This document shows, piece after piece, positions 1 through 13,101 of a DNA stretch of 64,000 nucleotides. Position 1 is the stretch's first letter. Each line of letters opens with the position of its first letter. A model generated the notes under the pieces. It ran no database searches. It saw only the letters and a list, made by a program, of their open reading frames with translations, and was not told the DNA's origin. Made by a program: the position numbers and the translations under genes. Source of the DNA: Paragonimus westermani. Taxonomy: Eukaryota; Platyhelminthes; Trematoda; Plagiorchiida; Troglotrematidae. The stretch is taken from NCBI GenBank assembly GCA_008508345.1, contig QNGE01000281.1:175167-239166 (forward strand), in the 5' to 3' direction.

Positions 1-3000
1 GATCGGACAAACAGACGAGGAATGGCAAGCGGAAAACCCCCCGATAGAAGGCGCCGATCACACACGTAAGCCGGTCAGAAGTGCGCACGACGTGAGAACG
101 GAAACAGGGGGGTGTTGTGGATTGGAATTATGACTCATAAACGAGAGAGTACTCGTTGAATGTGACTGGCGATTTGGACAATAAAGATCGTGTTTTATTG
201 GACGCCTTCTCGCTACAATATGTTCACATTGTTAGTGGTCTGCAAAAGAAGTTAATCAATCATAAACCTCGTTATGTGATAAAGATTTTTCAGTGTTGAC
301 GAGAATGAGTTGAATTTTTGTGGAAATTCGTTCAGGTCATCTTCTTGGCAAAACTGAACACTACGATATTCTAAGATCGAGAGCTGAAATGTTTCTTCGT
401 GGAACAGCATATCAGCCGACCAAATCCAGACCAGTGAAAGGTGGCAGAGTAATGATAATGAATATCAACGCTTCATTATTTCTCGATTGCAGTGTCACAA
501 CGTATCATAAAACCTGTAGTATGATGCTAATCAATGCCAAAATGTTCCATGTCAGGAAAAAGTATTTTTTGGATGAGCGGAGTTTATTCTTTCCAGGTTT
601 TCTTCCCGAGGGAGCACTGAACTTATAGTAAAAGTTAAGTAGGTTGAAGTAGGTTTTCTTTTCACGTTATGAGTCTCATTACATTCTAAAGGCTGTTTGA
701 TGTGTAAATATCGAAGGTCATGCGTCCATGCAACTGATGTCAATTAAAATCAATTAATGACGCAGAATGAATTGAAGACTTCCATTAGGTGTTCATGCGT
801 TGAGACTGTAACGTACCAAGCGTATGAGGAAGATATAGAGGTGAATAATGTGGCTGGAATGAAGAGCCGTCGGCGTCACTTGTTTGAAAAAGCACAGCTT
901 AACAGTAGGGTTTTGCTTCATCCTTCGTCAATGGCATTCCGAAATGAGGCAGTTCAATTCAGGTTGCCGTAGGAGTGAACAAGAAAGGAATAGAACTGTT
1001 TACCAAAGGTTAGTTATCAAACGGTAATCTACTTATATTCACGTCTTCCTTGTGTGGGCTCATCAGAGTGCGCAGAAGGCTTGAGGGATTCGAAAAGAGA
1101 CTTATCATAGTAGCAAATGCTAAATGGCTTTTGTACTGAGATAGATCATAGCCCATCATCCAAGTGTGTACACACTCTGGTCTTCACCGTGTGGCAACGC
1201 GTCACGGAACTCCATGAGAAAGCACCACACTGAGTGGATGGTTACAGAAGCATATCACTTCCGATTAAGATGAAACATGACAAGTATGGTTCGAGTCACC
1301 GAACCGAGATCTTGAAATGTCAATGCTTTTAGACGTGGATAAACAATAGTAGCTGGATGAATGTCGCATCGTCCTTCAACCAGACACAAGAAATGGAAGG
1401 AAAGAAAAGAACAGGAATTATCACTAAAAAAACTGATTGATGTTAACAGCGATTAGACAAGGCGGAGTCGTTTGCAATAGCTACATGTTTTCGGAGTTGA
1501 TGCGAATAGCAAATGAAGAATTCATGAGTTCTGAGTGCTCCCTAGGGTTATCTGTTGTGTTTCAATGAGAGAACATCACTGCAACGGTGACCCTGAGGAA
1601 TGATAAAGCAAGGCAGTTGACTCCTGCAGCGGTGAGCCATTGCACACTTAGCCGATGACAACAAAAATAAGTTCAAACTTTTTCTTGGCTGCCTTTACTC
1701 CTCAAATCTTATCACTAATGAATACGTCGTCGAGCAAAAATGTGGTCATTTTAACCTCGACTGGATCGATGTCTTGCGTCTGCGTGTTTTCTTGAATTCA
1801 GTGAATCAACGCAGAATAAAGCCAGTGCATACCTTGGGCACAAAGGAAACTAGACCGACGCTGCTGGACGCACACCTTGGACAATCTTTTAGAAAACTGG
1901 ACCAATTGTTGATGAGCAGCACTCGTACGATGCCGCTTCAGTTCCCCAAACCGCTTATAAGAAGTTTATCAGTCCTACTTACTACCCCTCTCGATAATCA
2001 CTGTGATACGAAGGACAAAATATTATGACCTGGAACTTTGGTGTGTTAGAAACCTAAGCTTTCGAACGCGTGCCTCATGCAAGTCCACAATTGACCATTC
2101 AGGTGCCGCGATCTATATAATGCGCTTAGTGTCATGTAAACTGTTTACCAAAGTGTTCAGTCCCTCATTCAAGCCGGTGCCACAGTTTGGGAATAAGTGA
2201 ACCATATTTTTCAGATAGAATTTTGCTTGCATCAGCTCGGTGGCCGACACAACCACGAGGGATAGGAAAGAATTTTCTGCAGTTCCAGGCACAATGATGT
2301 TTGCTCCATCTTTCTGGGTCGTTCGGCTACGTGACACTCACCGTCCATATGTAAATACTAAGTCAGTGTATGTTTAAGTTCACGACGATCTTTGTCATAT
2401 TCATAGCCAGGTAAAATCGAGCAACTCCCGTTCATACGTTTAATCGACATGACTGAATTTCATTGTTGTCACAACTGTAACGTTCCTTCAGAACATACCG
2501 CTCTACAGCAATTTCTCATTGTTATAATCCGTTATGGACAGTCAGTCTAGCAAAGACTCTTGATGGGCTGTCATCACGTCCGAATTCCTCGAATGACCTT
2601 TCTGCATATGATATTCGAAAGAATGGCATACACAACAGCATGCTCGGAGCCCTGGTGGTTGCTCCAGAATGCAGGATTGTATTTAGCGGAATGGCACAGC
2701 CTGTATTTGACTGCTATGCGATTACTTTGTGACTACGGCTGAGATGTACCAGATGGTTCTCACATGAGAGAATTTGTTTCTTATGTTAAAAAAACATCCG
2801 AAATAGAGAAATCGTGTGATGCGTACACTCACAGAAGTCTTTCATTGTTACCAGCACTTGGAGTCCGGATACCGTCCAGTCGTTTTTCTCATTTAAAGAA
2901 AGAGAACTAATATGGAATTTCAAATCAGTGTCTAATAAAATGATGTGTTACAGTTTGGGCTGCTTAAGTGATCTTCATAGAACCGATTCTTGGTGGTATC

Positions 3001-4120
3001 TGATATACTGGTTATTCGAGCGTACTCCGATACAATGAATACAAAACTTCCCCAGTGTGCCCGACTAGCTTTAAGCGTTCTACTAAGTCGCAGAGCACAC
3101 TAGCATCTGTTCATTTGGGTCCAATGGAGCAAGCGCTGTTGTACTTTAAAACTTAGCTTCGATGTCACTAGGGCTCCTGATGGAGAAACGCCTGGGTCGA
3201 CAGATGACTAACAAGAAATTCAAATGAATAACAGTTCAAAATAGAAGGTCGATGTCTCCCAGACAATGTACACAACAGGTTACAGAGTACAAATTAGAGT
3301 AAACGGTTACTTTCATTGTCGAAATGTTCGGATTTCGGATGCTCCAGCACATACTGGCTGTCTTGTAGTTAAGACCGATTTCTCCCACGAAAACAAAGAA
3401 CAAGCAGAAAACTTGGGGGAAAAATAATATGGGAAATTGATAACAGCCGAATAATGTCACAGGAATTGGAGCAATAACGTTCGCTGCTTTTTATGAAAGT
3501 TCATACCACAACAGGAGGTCCCTTCTCAACCTCTGAGTTCAAGGCCTAACGAACGAGATAAGAGGAGACAGTTTATTAATGTGGCTCCCTATGAAGGCCA
3601 GTAAGGGGTTTACATGGACCGAGTGCGAATTAAATGAGATGCCGAAAGCTGATTCCGGTTATGTTTATACCCATCAGACATAACCAAGGTTACATCAAGC
3701 TCTCGATAAGCAACCTTTGCCTCCGACTTGGCCATCAGCAGTCCAGTAAGCACGCAGTGTCCAATCTAGGCAGTACATTTTCTAAACATTCCGATGGTTA
3801 TTCGGAACGCAGGAGATTGAAAACATGGAGGCGGTTCATGTGTGCATACGGGGGCGATCGCGCAGTTCAGGCATCCTTGTCATGACATTCCTGTAAGTGT
3901 GAACCCGTAACCAAATCCGGAGTTCAAGCCAAACAGCTCGCCCAATAAACAAACCTCCCAACCGAGTCGAGTTAACGAAGCACCTCAACACACACCTGTA
4001 ATCACCGCCAGACTAGCTGACACTGGGGTATGCGCACATTTTAGGTCAAGTCGCACAGTAAGATATCCACACCAAATCTGACACGAACGAAATTTGGGAG
4101 TCGTGTTTTGCAAAGTACTA
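1..4120. other. No gene recognised
   Basis: About 4 kb with only short, unrelated open frames on both strands. None shows a domain I recognise, and no convincing exon with flanking splice sites was seen. It lies downstream of the bestrophin stop and poly(A) signal, so it is probably intergenic. Confidence 0.5.
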
Positions 4121-4330
4121 TAAATGGATTGAGAATAACACAACGTTACGAGTGCAAGTTGTAATATTCAATGTTTCAACCACCTTGGGTGGCCTTTCTC
4201 AATTGTGCTGTTATAGAAGTCCGAAATTTAGATTATAGTACCTCTGAGGAACGTCACCCGAGATGGCTGAAACGCTGAGTATTACAACTTCAACTCGCTT
4301 AGCTTAATCGTCCAGTGTTCTGGCAACCAC
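4121..4330. repeat. Inverted pair of a repeat with a hammerhead-core-like motif
   Basis: Two copies of one sequence face each other. The plus copy (about 4242-4290) reads CTGAGGA, then a short hairpin GTCACC/GATGGC, then GAAAC, then ATTACAACTT. The minus copy (about 4200-4149) has the same layout with TTGAGAA, a hairpin, GAAAC and ATTACAACTT. A third copy is at 32.3 kb. CTGANGA plus a stem plus GAAA is the core of hammerhead ribozymes, which are known in Penelope-like elements. However, no long stem I can be paired here, and the flanks look more like direct repeats. I see a dispersed repeat with a ribozyme-like core; activity is unproven. Confidence 0.5.
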
Positions 4331-4609
4331 GATCCACGATCGATAACACCTGACTGCTGACACGTTTCTGCAAATGTCTTGGCGTTTGAAAGGCGTTGGT
4401 GAACTGGAAATCAGCATGCATCGATGAGTGTGAATGGACAAAATAAACATACGCTTTTGCTCTAACCGATTGTGCTATCGTTTTCATTAGACGAGAAATA
4501 ATAAACTGCTGCATTCATGGATAACACAGATTTGCAAATTACCAATAGTGTGTTTGAAAACTGACAAATTTCCCATAGAATATGAGGCACGTCACGCTGT
4601 GCTTTCAGA

Positions 4610-4850
4610 TTTCCCTCGCCAGTTATGGACTCTGACTTGACGTTTTATAGTTATGCCGCCAAAATGGTAAGCGTGGTTTTGCATGTCTCCGTTTTGTGAC
4701 CTTGTTACTGGAGCGTGTCATTCCATTCCCTGTGTCACACTTGGCCATTTCGTTCATATCTGGGTGCGGTGATGAAGGCAACTTGTGTTATCGAGTGAAC
4801 AGCTCGTTCGAAAAATATTGTACAGACTAAGGTGCTCTATTATCTAGACA
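4610..4850 (+). repeat. Divergent copy of the 16.8/20 kb repeat family
   Basis: It shares ordered blocks with the repeat at 20.0-20.9 kb: a TGGACTCTGAC block, a CACTTG-like block before ATTATCGAG/GTTATCGAG, and an ACAGCTCGTTC block near the end. Identity is clearly much lower than among the three near-identical copies, so this is an older insertion. Boundaries are approximate. Confidence 0.5.
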
Positions 4851-7800
4851 CGCGCATTATCTTGAAAAATGGTGTGCGTAAATTGGACTAGACGAATTCA
4901 TCATACTGAGCCTGATAGTATCAAAATGTAAACTAACGATTGGGGTATTTGACCTTCAAATCTAGGATCTAGAATAGCAAGATAGTGAATATCGGTAACT
5001 GGTCTTTTCAAGTTGTCTCGGATAACTGTGTTTCTTGACATGAAAATTTTCATTGGATAAAACATTGAATTTAGCCGTTCGGTATTCATGTCTTCCACTG
5101 TCGAATAGGGCTTCTGGTTGATCCGTTTTAAATTCTTTTACGACTTGTCATAAAAGGACATTTAAAATGAGCTGATTATTTCATCGTCCAACTTTTTGGG
5201 ACGAATTTTGTGGAACACTGTGTTCCCTATTGAACGAAACGTTAGGCTAGAATTCCAAACCTTTGAACACTAAAAGTGGATATTTCGAAATACTTATCTT
5301 AATAATGTGTAACATAATTGTGCAGTTACAAACCACGTTGTGCTGTCCACCATAACATAACACATTCTGATCACAGGTGCGCATATGGACTTTTTGATCA
5401 TTAAAACAGTCATCCAACATACATCAGTTGTTGTTAATAGCATTTCATTGGTACTGGAAACATTTGGCTTCGTGTCGTGTGCGTTTAGATTAGGAAAGAT
5501 GAAATGTTAGGTGATTAAAAGCACAATCAGAAATGTGAACTAATCGGTTCTGTTAGAGAGTTCCGGAAGTGGAGTCGAAAAATTTAAATCACGGTGAAAA
5601 GCTAACTTATTCGTCAAGGTTTTCAGAACGACCGGAAAAATATCCCTCATTTCGTTGCAGCTGGGTTCTAAAGTAGTTTATTTTGACATGACATTACCGC
5701 GTCATTTTTGATTGCCTGCCTCTGACCTGTTTTATTGCTAAATCAATAACCTAAACTCTACGGACGAAAGTCTCGTTTTTAAAAGCGGATAAGTGTTCTA
5801 GTATAATCAGATTGTAGATCTACGAAAGAATCCATTCGGGTTGGTAATTTATACGAGGTAGCGTCCGCACAACCGGATAATCACCAACAGGTTGGTCAGC
5901 TTGATTTGGCCACGACCAGAAAGGATAATAATTGACGAGTGGCCGCTTTCTCATACTGTTCAGTTTGAAACACATACCCCACAGTCCAAATGGAATGACA
6001 CTTTCCGATTCCCGATGGCAGGTGATAACTGTCTTCTGATGAGACAATCGAACAGCATAAACACAGGCGAGCGCGAAGGGTGTTTAGTTATGCTCATTCG
6101 GGTGTACTCAATCTGGGAGTAAGGGGGTAGTGGTAAACAGGATTTCTTACAAAAAACATGAATCGGAGTTCATATTCCGGTAGAGACAAGAATATTCACT
6201 GTCGTTGAGCTCCAGCTATGAGTAGTGAATATTTTCGAAAGTGTTTATCTGGAAAGGCTTCCATAATGCAGAAACGGCGATCAAATGTGAGCAGCGTTCA
6301 CTTTGTGTAAACCATCCTGTTACGGTAATACTATACTGACCATTCAATGCATGGCTGAGTGTAGACAAACAGTCTACAGTCATGGAATTTTTTCCAAAGT
6401 TGTACGTGTTATCTTAGACGCCTGTTGCTGTGTGATAGTAAGATACCTAATGGCCCCACCATGAAGTATGTTGTGCCAATACCGACCGACGGCGCGCGTG
6501 ATCTGACTGTATTTGGCCCACGTCAAACGTCTCTATTTATGACGCTGCAAGCATCAACCCATCATTAAACCCGATGCAATCGACCGACATACACCACGTG
6601 ACTTCACAACGTCATAGTACCAAGAGCGAATCGGAACCGATTCGCGCACATTTAAATGATCAACATAGGCAGATTTCTTAGTTAGCAGCACGTTTTTAAT
6701 TGTAGGTTTATCAACTATTATTAAACGACAGAGTTTCAGAGTAGATAACAGCATCGATTAACAAAATAACGACTCTTTAAAGAGAAGATTAGGTTAACGT
6801 AGGTGATTAAAGCACTTCCGTGAATACTGGTGAGACTTCAGCACAAAACCTTTAATTTAATATGCCAGCGACATGCTTTGTTTAAATCATATTCTCCCTT
6901 CAACTAGAAGCGAGTCATTCACTTCTTGAACATCTCTTTACGTGTAAAGTGCATTTACCCAGTAACTTTCTGTGGCTAAATCGATTTGCTGCGTTTTACC
7001 AGTGTTCCCAGTGTCCCCCGTGCGTTAACAGAGAAGCCGTGAACACAAAGTCAAGGGTGTACGGTGGTCACTTTTCACCGGCCTCACGTGAATAGATTCC
7101 GAGACTTATCGTCGTCCCGAGGAATTTGGTTACCGAGGTAATAAACACAACGTTTTCTGTGCGACACGTAGAAGATTCATAATTGACTCGTTGTGCGAGT
7201 AGCTTATCGACAATCATTTAAGTGAACTCGTTAACGGTAGGGTGGTATCTCTCTTGATAATTTATAAGAGCCGATGGTTTCTGTTGGGCATTTTTGTGAG
7301 CGGTAGTACAAACGTGTTATATGTCGATGACCAGCAGTTTGGCAAATTTGGTAAGTTGGAAGAGATCCAAATGTCAGAAATCTAGACCTCGGTTAAACTC
7401 GAAACAACGATATGTCGCGCTTGGATGTGCTGTTCCACTCACTGGTTCGAGTAAAGCCGGAGCCCGAAGTTCCCGTAGTTAGACCTTTTATAAATCAATG
7501 TGTAGTGTTGACTATCACCGTCTCCATCGAACTAACTTTTTGTAAACCGATCAACCGAATAAGCGAAGCAGGACACAGTTAGCAGTGACCTGCATATGCA
7601 TCACAGAAAGTAGGGTGCCTCTGCTCATCTCATTCGCTTGGCCCGTTTGATTCCGTTTAAACTTCAGTCTTCATATCTACATTATTTTCTTCAAGGCTGC
7701 GACCCACATCCACATTTATATGGGACCACATTTCTGAGGGATGCTGCTACCCGGACACAACGAGCTTGTCTTAGTAGTATGGCTACCATCAACAAGTAAC

Positions 7801-8768
7801 CGGTATTCGTTGCGACATGCCAAAAAACTACATGTTTGTCTATGACTGTTAAAACAGTTTGTAGATTCCTTCATAAAGTGAAATGGTTTAGTTAAACAAA
7901 TGTGTCTGGTTGATGAAATAATACGCAATTGAGAGGTCACAACAGTTTCAAAACCGTCATTGTCCACACTGCTGCCACACAAAAAAACTGATTTCAACCT
8001 ATTCCATACATAAAATATTTTTTGCTTGTTGCTATCAAAACTGCTGCTCACTCAGATTGATTAAATAAGTTGTCCTTCACAAAGCAATTTGCTGGTTGCG
8101 CCTCAAATACATGTACGTACGAAAAATAACTACAATCAATGAAATACATCCAGTCAATAACTTACTGGGCATCGACTCTCTGGGCCGATTACAACAGAAA
8201 CAATTCTTGCACTGACTCATCCGAGTGGGACGCATTTCTAAATTACACACACTGTAATAGCAGAGGAGAGAAAACGGAAAACATCGGGAAACATTCTATT
8301 TAGTAACTTGGTACAACAGTCCCCTATGAGAGAATGTTATCGATTGGAAGATGTTTAAATGCATACTATTGACATAAATAACTATTTTGAACCTTTTGTA
8401 ATCACATGTATAGCAGTATGTTATCCTCAAGAGTACGTGACAAGCTGACCTAACTGATACGGTGAGGGGGCCATCTTCAGCATAGAAAGCTGCCTTCGGT
8501 AAACCAACCAAAGATAACGGGCTTTTCAACTAATTAAACAGTAAGGTCTTTGCACAGACGATTCGTACATTTTCCCGGAAGATTTGAAAATAATTAACTT
8601 TTCACTGAGCAGAATGCAATCAAATAACACCATGAAAATATGTTTTTACCCCAGGTTTTTTAGAACTGATTCATCTTCGCAGGACATCACTCTAATAAAT
8701 GGATTACTAGTATAGCGTTTCACAATTGCAATGAGTTGTGGTCATAACTCAACGCAGTTACTCGACTA
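4851..8768. other. No gene recognised
   Basis: Nearly 4 kb downstream of the bestrophin poly(A) signal. The longest minus-strand frame (7716-8051) has no recognisable domain. Two overlapping frames near 5.8-6.1 kb on opposite strands also resemble nothing known to me. Confidence 0.45.
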
Positions 8769-8774
8769 TTTATT
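8769..8774 (-). promoter_or_regulatory. Poly(A) signal, bestrophin gene
   Basis: AATAAA on the minus strand, about 150 bases after the in-frame stop at 8920-8922. The spacing suits a short 3' UTR and supports 8920-9168 as the terminal exon. Confidence 0.45.
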
Positions 8775-8919
8775 ATTGAGAAACAGTCAGCAAGTTGAAC
8801 AGCTTATGTGATATGACTGGTATGCCTGCCAGAAACTTTACAGAAAGAACAGATAAGGTAACTTGGCGCAGTCTGTCCAACTAAACAGTGGTCATTTAAA
8901 AAGTATACAATAACAGTAC

Positions 8920-9168
8920 CTACTTGTTCTCTACCGGATTACTCATCAGTTGATTCAAATCACAGTCGATGTCGTTTAGAAACTTCTCCAGATCATCCGG
9001 TTTATCTTTAGGTGTACTTTTGCCCAATGGAAACGACAGGTATTGCGGAAACGAGTGGTCATCCATGTAGACCGAACGGAAGCTGACTTCCAGATTGTAG
9101 TCCAGTATGCTCGAGGTTTGAAAATCTTCGTCATCGTCTCCGAAAGGATTCATTACACACAGGGCAAC
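8920..9168 (-). CDS. Bestrophin, probable last exon (calcium-clasp region)
   Basis: The exon follows a TTAG acceptor and opens at phase 0 with VALCVMNPFGDDDEDFQ. This matches the bestrophin hallmark around NPFGEDDDDFE, the acidic cluster of the calcium clasp. The Asn and the clasp acidic positions are kept. The residue two before Met-Asn, Gln in human BEST1, is Cys here. The frame continues for about 65 residues of polar, Asp- and Lys-rich tail to a TAG stop. That is much shorter than vertebrate C-termini and lacks the usual segment that follows the clasp. A possible donor (GTAGGT) overlaps the stop, so a further exon cannot be excluded, but a poly(A) signal about 150 bases downstream favours termination here. 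Confidence 0.85.
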   Translation of the reverse strand, partial: VALCVMNPFGDDDEDFQTSSILDYNLEVSFRSVYMDDHSFPQYLSFPLGKSTPKDKPDDLEKFLNDIDCDLNQLMSNPVENK

Positions 9169-9573
9169 CTAATCGAGAGTTGGATTTATGAGAAAAGAGA
9201 GTTGATTACAATATCAACACAAATAAAAACGTCTCTCTTTTTGGTTTCCGAGAACAGAAACTCTGAGTTTTAACTCCGAAACACAATGTTTCGCCCTGAT
9301 TTGAAAGTACCTAATCATTTTGCTATGAATTCCCGAATGAATTGTGTAAACCCGACTCCTATTTTTTGAGGCTAATGGGATCGGCCAAAAACCGGATCGG
9401 TTTCAATAGTTGGGAATTGTGTAAAATTCAACCATATCCGATACAATAATCATTGCTTTTGTCTAACTATGTTATGTTACAGAATATTCTATTGGCACCA
9501 CAAATGACTACTCACTAAATCAACCGCGCCAGATAATTATAGCATGGTATTGCGCTCTTCCCAGATGACTTAC

Positions 9574-9726
9574 TTTCAACCAACCCATGAGAAACAGAAA
9601 GGAGAAGATACTAAAAATTGGAACGTATAGATCGATTTTCCCAGTGTCTTCGTTTTGACGACTCTCCACGAATTGACACGCGAAGATTTGGCACATGAAG
9701 TAGCTATAGACGGCAATGATCACTAC
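9574..9726 (-). CDS. Bestrophin, transmembrane exon ending at GWLK
   Basis: 153 bp, 51 codons, phase 0 at both ends, with acceptor TTTTTAG and donor GTAAGT. It opens VVIIAVYSYF and ends FLMGWLK. This corresponds to the bestrophin stretch that begins VVT.AVYS after a Tyr-Thr-Gln, runs through a short polar loop and the Leu-Asp-Leu / Val-Pro-Ile motif, and ends VGWLK just before the calcium clasp. Two hydrophobic segments flank the loop SRQNEDTGK. As I recall, vertebrate bestrophin genes have an exon of the same length and limits. The next exon follows after a 405-bp intron. Confidence 0.92.
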
Positions 9727-12700
9727 CTAAAAATGAGTTGGATGAGAGAGAGTTCAGGAGAAACTCTTATCAATTTGAACTAATGTTTGTCTGTGTACAA
9801 AAGTTGGATTGCATTTTGAACCATCACAAGATTTAGGTAGTTCAGATGCCACTTAGTTTGATCTATTTTCACTCTAGATAGTCTCCTGTGGTAGCGAACT
9901 TTTGTGTGAATTCCGGTTGCTGCGAGACATTTCCATTTGCCTACACCTCATACCTCTCTCGTGATGAGAAGAGTTTGGGTCAACAGCAGCCGGCACTGAC
10001 TTAGTAGTCATCCTTCTAACTCACTCTGTCCTCAAAGGCTCCAAGCGTGTACCGTCAACCGTTGCTTGTCTGATGTTTTCATTTTCTTTTGTGTTAATTG
10101 TCGCTGGTGCTAAACAAGAATAAAACTGGGCACTACTGTTATTGTTAGGTAATATTTGAAGGTGGTTGTGACTGTTGCTTTGGATTCTGTTGTCGTCAAA
10201 TGAGACCTCATTAAAGACTATCAATCCACACTTATGTAATGATACTACTACTCAGTTAGTACTTCCTCGTTATGGACATTACTCATGCGGTAAATGTATC
10301 AGTGAAACTCAAATCATATTCGACAATAACAAAACTAAACAAATATGGTGATTGAACAAAAACGGTTCATTATTGATAATGAGATAGATCATCATTGGTC
10401 ATTTTAGTGGCGCTCATATCCTGCATCTATCGGCGAATCAGTTGACGACACCGATCACAGTGGTTCGCATAGCTTAACATGTTAAACCATGCGTGAAACA
10501 CCTGTATTTCTGTTTCTGACTGTTGACTACTGTTTCCAGTAAGAAGGCAAATCTTTTGATCTGCCACCCGAGAAGGTAATCAGCATTGGGTGGTTAACGT
10601 CCACCCCATACACTCATCATCTGCTATTCTACTAGGTGCTGCGATATGCACGAGCTTAACTGTACATCCATACTATGCGTGTGACTAGATGACTACGTTA
10701 CAATAGGTGCCTGTCCGATTGTTCAACAACACGATAAGTTCGTGACGCTCACTCACTGGTTCATAAAAACATGTGTTACTAAACGAGATTGAGGCTGTAG
10801 TGAGCCAGTCATTACGTCAATAGAGAACAGATTCATAACTTGGTTTAGCACAGACAGAATGATAAAAAGCCGAAACCTTCCGAAAGGAAATCAAAGGCAG
10901 AACTCGTGGCACAAACCAAACATCAGTTTGTTGAGCCTCTGTTGGTTACTCCATAGGCAAGATGCATCAGTAAAAAGAAGGATTACAAATGGTGCCAACC
11001 CCTCGGAGTTCCTATTGGTCGGCATGGACTCGCTCGTAGCTCGTTTGTTTCAACGCGTGACCCACTTAACTTTTCTGCCCAGATGCTCGTTACAACACAA
11101 TCAGGTTGTAAAGCAACGTGCTATCCTGATTAGTCACCGCGCTGACATACCAGTCTGCTCACGTTGTTGACACTGATTGGCCGCAGCCTTCCGCGAATCT
11201 TTGGCTGACTTCGCATCGATGCTTTTGTCCAATCTAATCTCCTCACAGAGAACAGCAAGAGTACCGAGAAGAGGGAAGGTGACAACGCCACAGAAACTGA
11301 AAAATCGGCACTACAAGGTGTACTGTCAACAACTTCTTTCGTTAATGTTTCGAATATGCTCGAATTATAAATATTCCTACGATTGAATAATTTTGACAAG
11401 AAGTGAAACAGCAGTAGGTCGCAAGGTTGTGGATGAGAGACAGTAAAGTAAAAACGATTTTGAGCATCAAACCTGCTCCATGAAGGTACTGTACTTCACA
11501 TTATAATTGCAAGTGTGTTTATACAAGTCCATAATCGTGCAGTCGCTAACACATAGATTAGGGCACGATACAAACGTACCAATATTAACGAACAGGCACG
11601 AATGAGAAAACATTCTTGACTTTTTTGCATATATCCACACTCTTAACCACTTGGCAAACAATCACACTAACCCACGTGATAAGCGTTGTGTGATCGGATC
11701 AAACCGACAGGAATGAATAAACTCCTCCATCTATGTGATATCTACCACTCCTGGTGGAACCCTACAAATGAGCCGTACACATTTTGCTAAAGAACGCTGA
11801 AACAGCCTTGCTTGCTTCCCTCTTCTTCTGGTAACTAGCAGCCATTTTTACGATTCCACGCTTGTCTGATGTCTTTATACACACACACGGTCATTATTTG
11901 ATGTCTGCTTAATGCTTTACCAGTGTATAAACAATGCTTCATACCGTACTAAAATTCAATCAAATTCAGGGCTAAAACTCTTTCCATGAGCGTGTGATAA
12001 CTTTTTGTGACCCTTCAAGCATACACTATATGATTAGCAAAACAACTGCACTTTTCCTGTGAATTACACGCAAATTTCTACAACCTAATGTAAATACTAC
12101 ATACCTTGCGCCATAAAATACTTAATTGTTCGATTGTTTTGTGTACATCTTAGGAACCCGGACTTTATGTTAACTTCTCGTTCCGTGTTATTTTCAAATG
12201 TAGGTGTCCGGGCACTTATAGATCATGACTACTAACTGATAACAGAAGACTTAAACGAGCGCTTGTAAGGGAGTATGTGGTTAATTAATTCGCCTCTGTA
12301 GCAAATCTACTCTGAATACATCGATATAATCACACTTTCAATCTGATTCACAGGATTAAGGGGAAATATTGCAATATATTAGTTCACTATTGGGACTAAT
12401 AAATGGTAATTAGTTAGGAAGTATCAATAGAACTTCATTATATTCATTCGGTGGTTTACATTCTCCTTCGTCCAACAACTCTGACAATCTTTTCACCAAA
12501 CAGATGTTTTAGTTCAACGTGGTAATTTATTCGTACTTAACCGGAAGATGTTGCTTCAGAGTGTTTACTTAAACCATTTGTTCGGAGAATGCTCAGTAGT
12601 ACTTTTTTTGCGTTGTAAATCGTGCAAGTGTGAAAATCAATAAAACACTCTTGAGTTTACCCAAAAACAGTCAAAATTGGGACTTTGGTTAAGATCATCC

Positions 12701-12733
12701 GAACGAACTCATTGATTAATGTCGCACTGACAG
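9727..12733 (-). other. Bestrophin intron, 3' part
   Basis: Part of the 18.5 kb intron between the exons ending at 28223 and starting at 9726. Frames at 10859-11170 (plus) and 11130-11399 (minus) overlap and show no known domain. No mobile element was recognised in this part. Confidence 0.5.
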
Positions 12734-13101
12734 TTAACAATTGTGTAAGAAACTACCCGTGTTCCAACTACACCTAGAAAGAACGTGGTGCCCCTTTCCG
12801 CCCAATCCACTCTTGCTTACACACTTAATTTTGTTTGTGGAAACAGATACGTCGGCAGACCAAGGAGGCACCTCGGCACACGCATTAACGAACACATACC
12901 GGGACGACTTTTTAATTCGGCGGTGAGTTGTGCTGTCATTGCCACTAAAAAACACCTTCTACAGTCCGGGCACTCAGAGCATTCTTTAGACCCAAACTAA
13001 AGCAGGCTCTCATTATTGCTTAAGCTGTCTCAATAGATCGGATGAATCCCACTTTATGCACAAAGAAACAGTTGATGACTAGCCTTTCGCTAGGTTGGTG
13101 A
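12734..13101 (+). pseudogene. Penelope-like element remnant, GIY-YIG endonuclease part
   Basis: Matches the C-terminal third of the intact element at 40.5-42 kb. LNFVCGNRYVGRPRRHLGTR corresponds to the Cys-rich YIG stretch, and DRMNPTLCTKKQL followed by a tail ending LGW and a stop at 13099-13101 corresponds to NRMKPTLCVQKQL and the C-terminus. VNNCVRNYPCSNY near 12735 may match the linker before the domain. The pieces lie in different frames, so the copy carries several frameshifts. No reverse transcriptase part is seen upstream, so it is strongly 5' truncated. It is sense to plus, antisense to the bestrophin gene. Confidence 0.75.

Noticed and set aside
7716..8051. 111-codon minus ORF as a further bestrophin exon
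   Set aside because: It lies below the stop and poly(A) signal, shows no bestrophin-like motif, and has no good splice sites.
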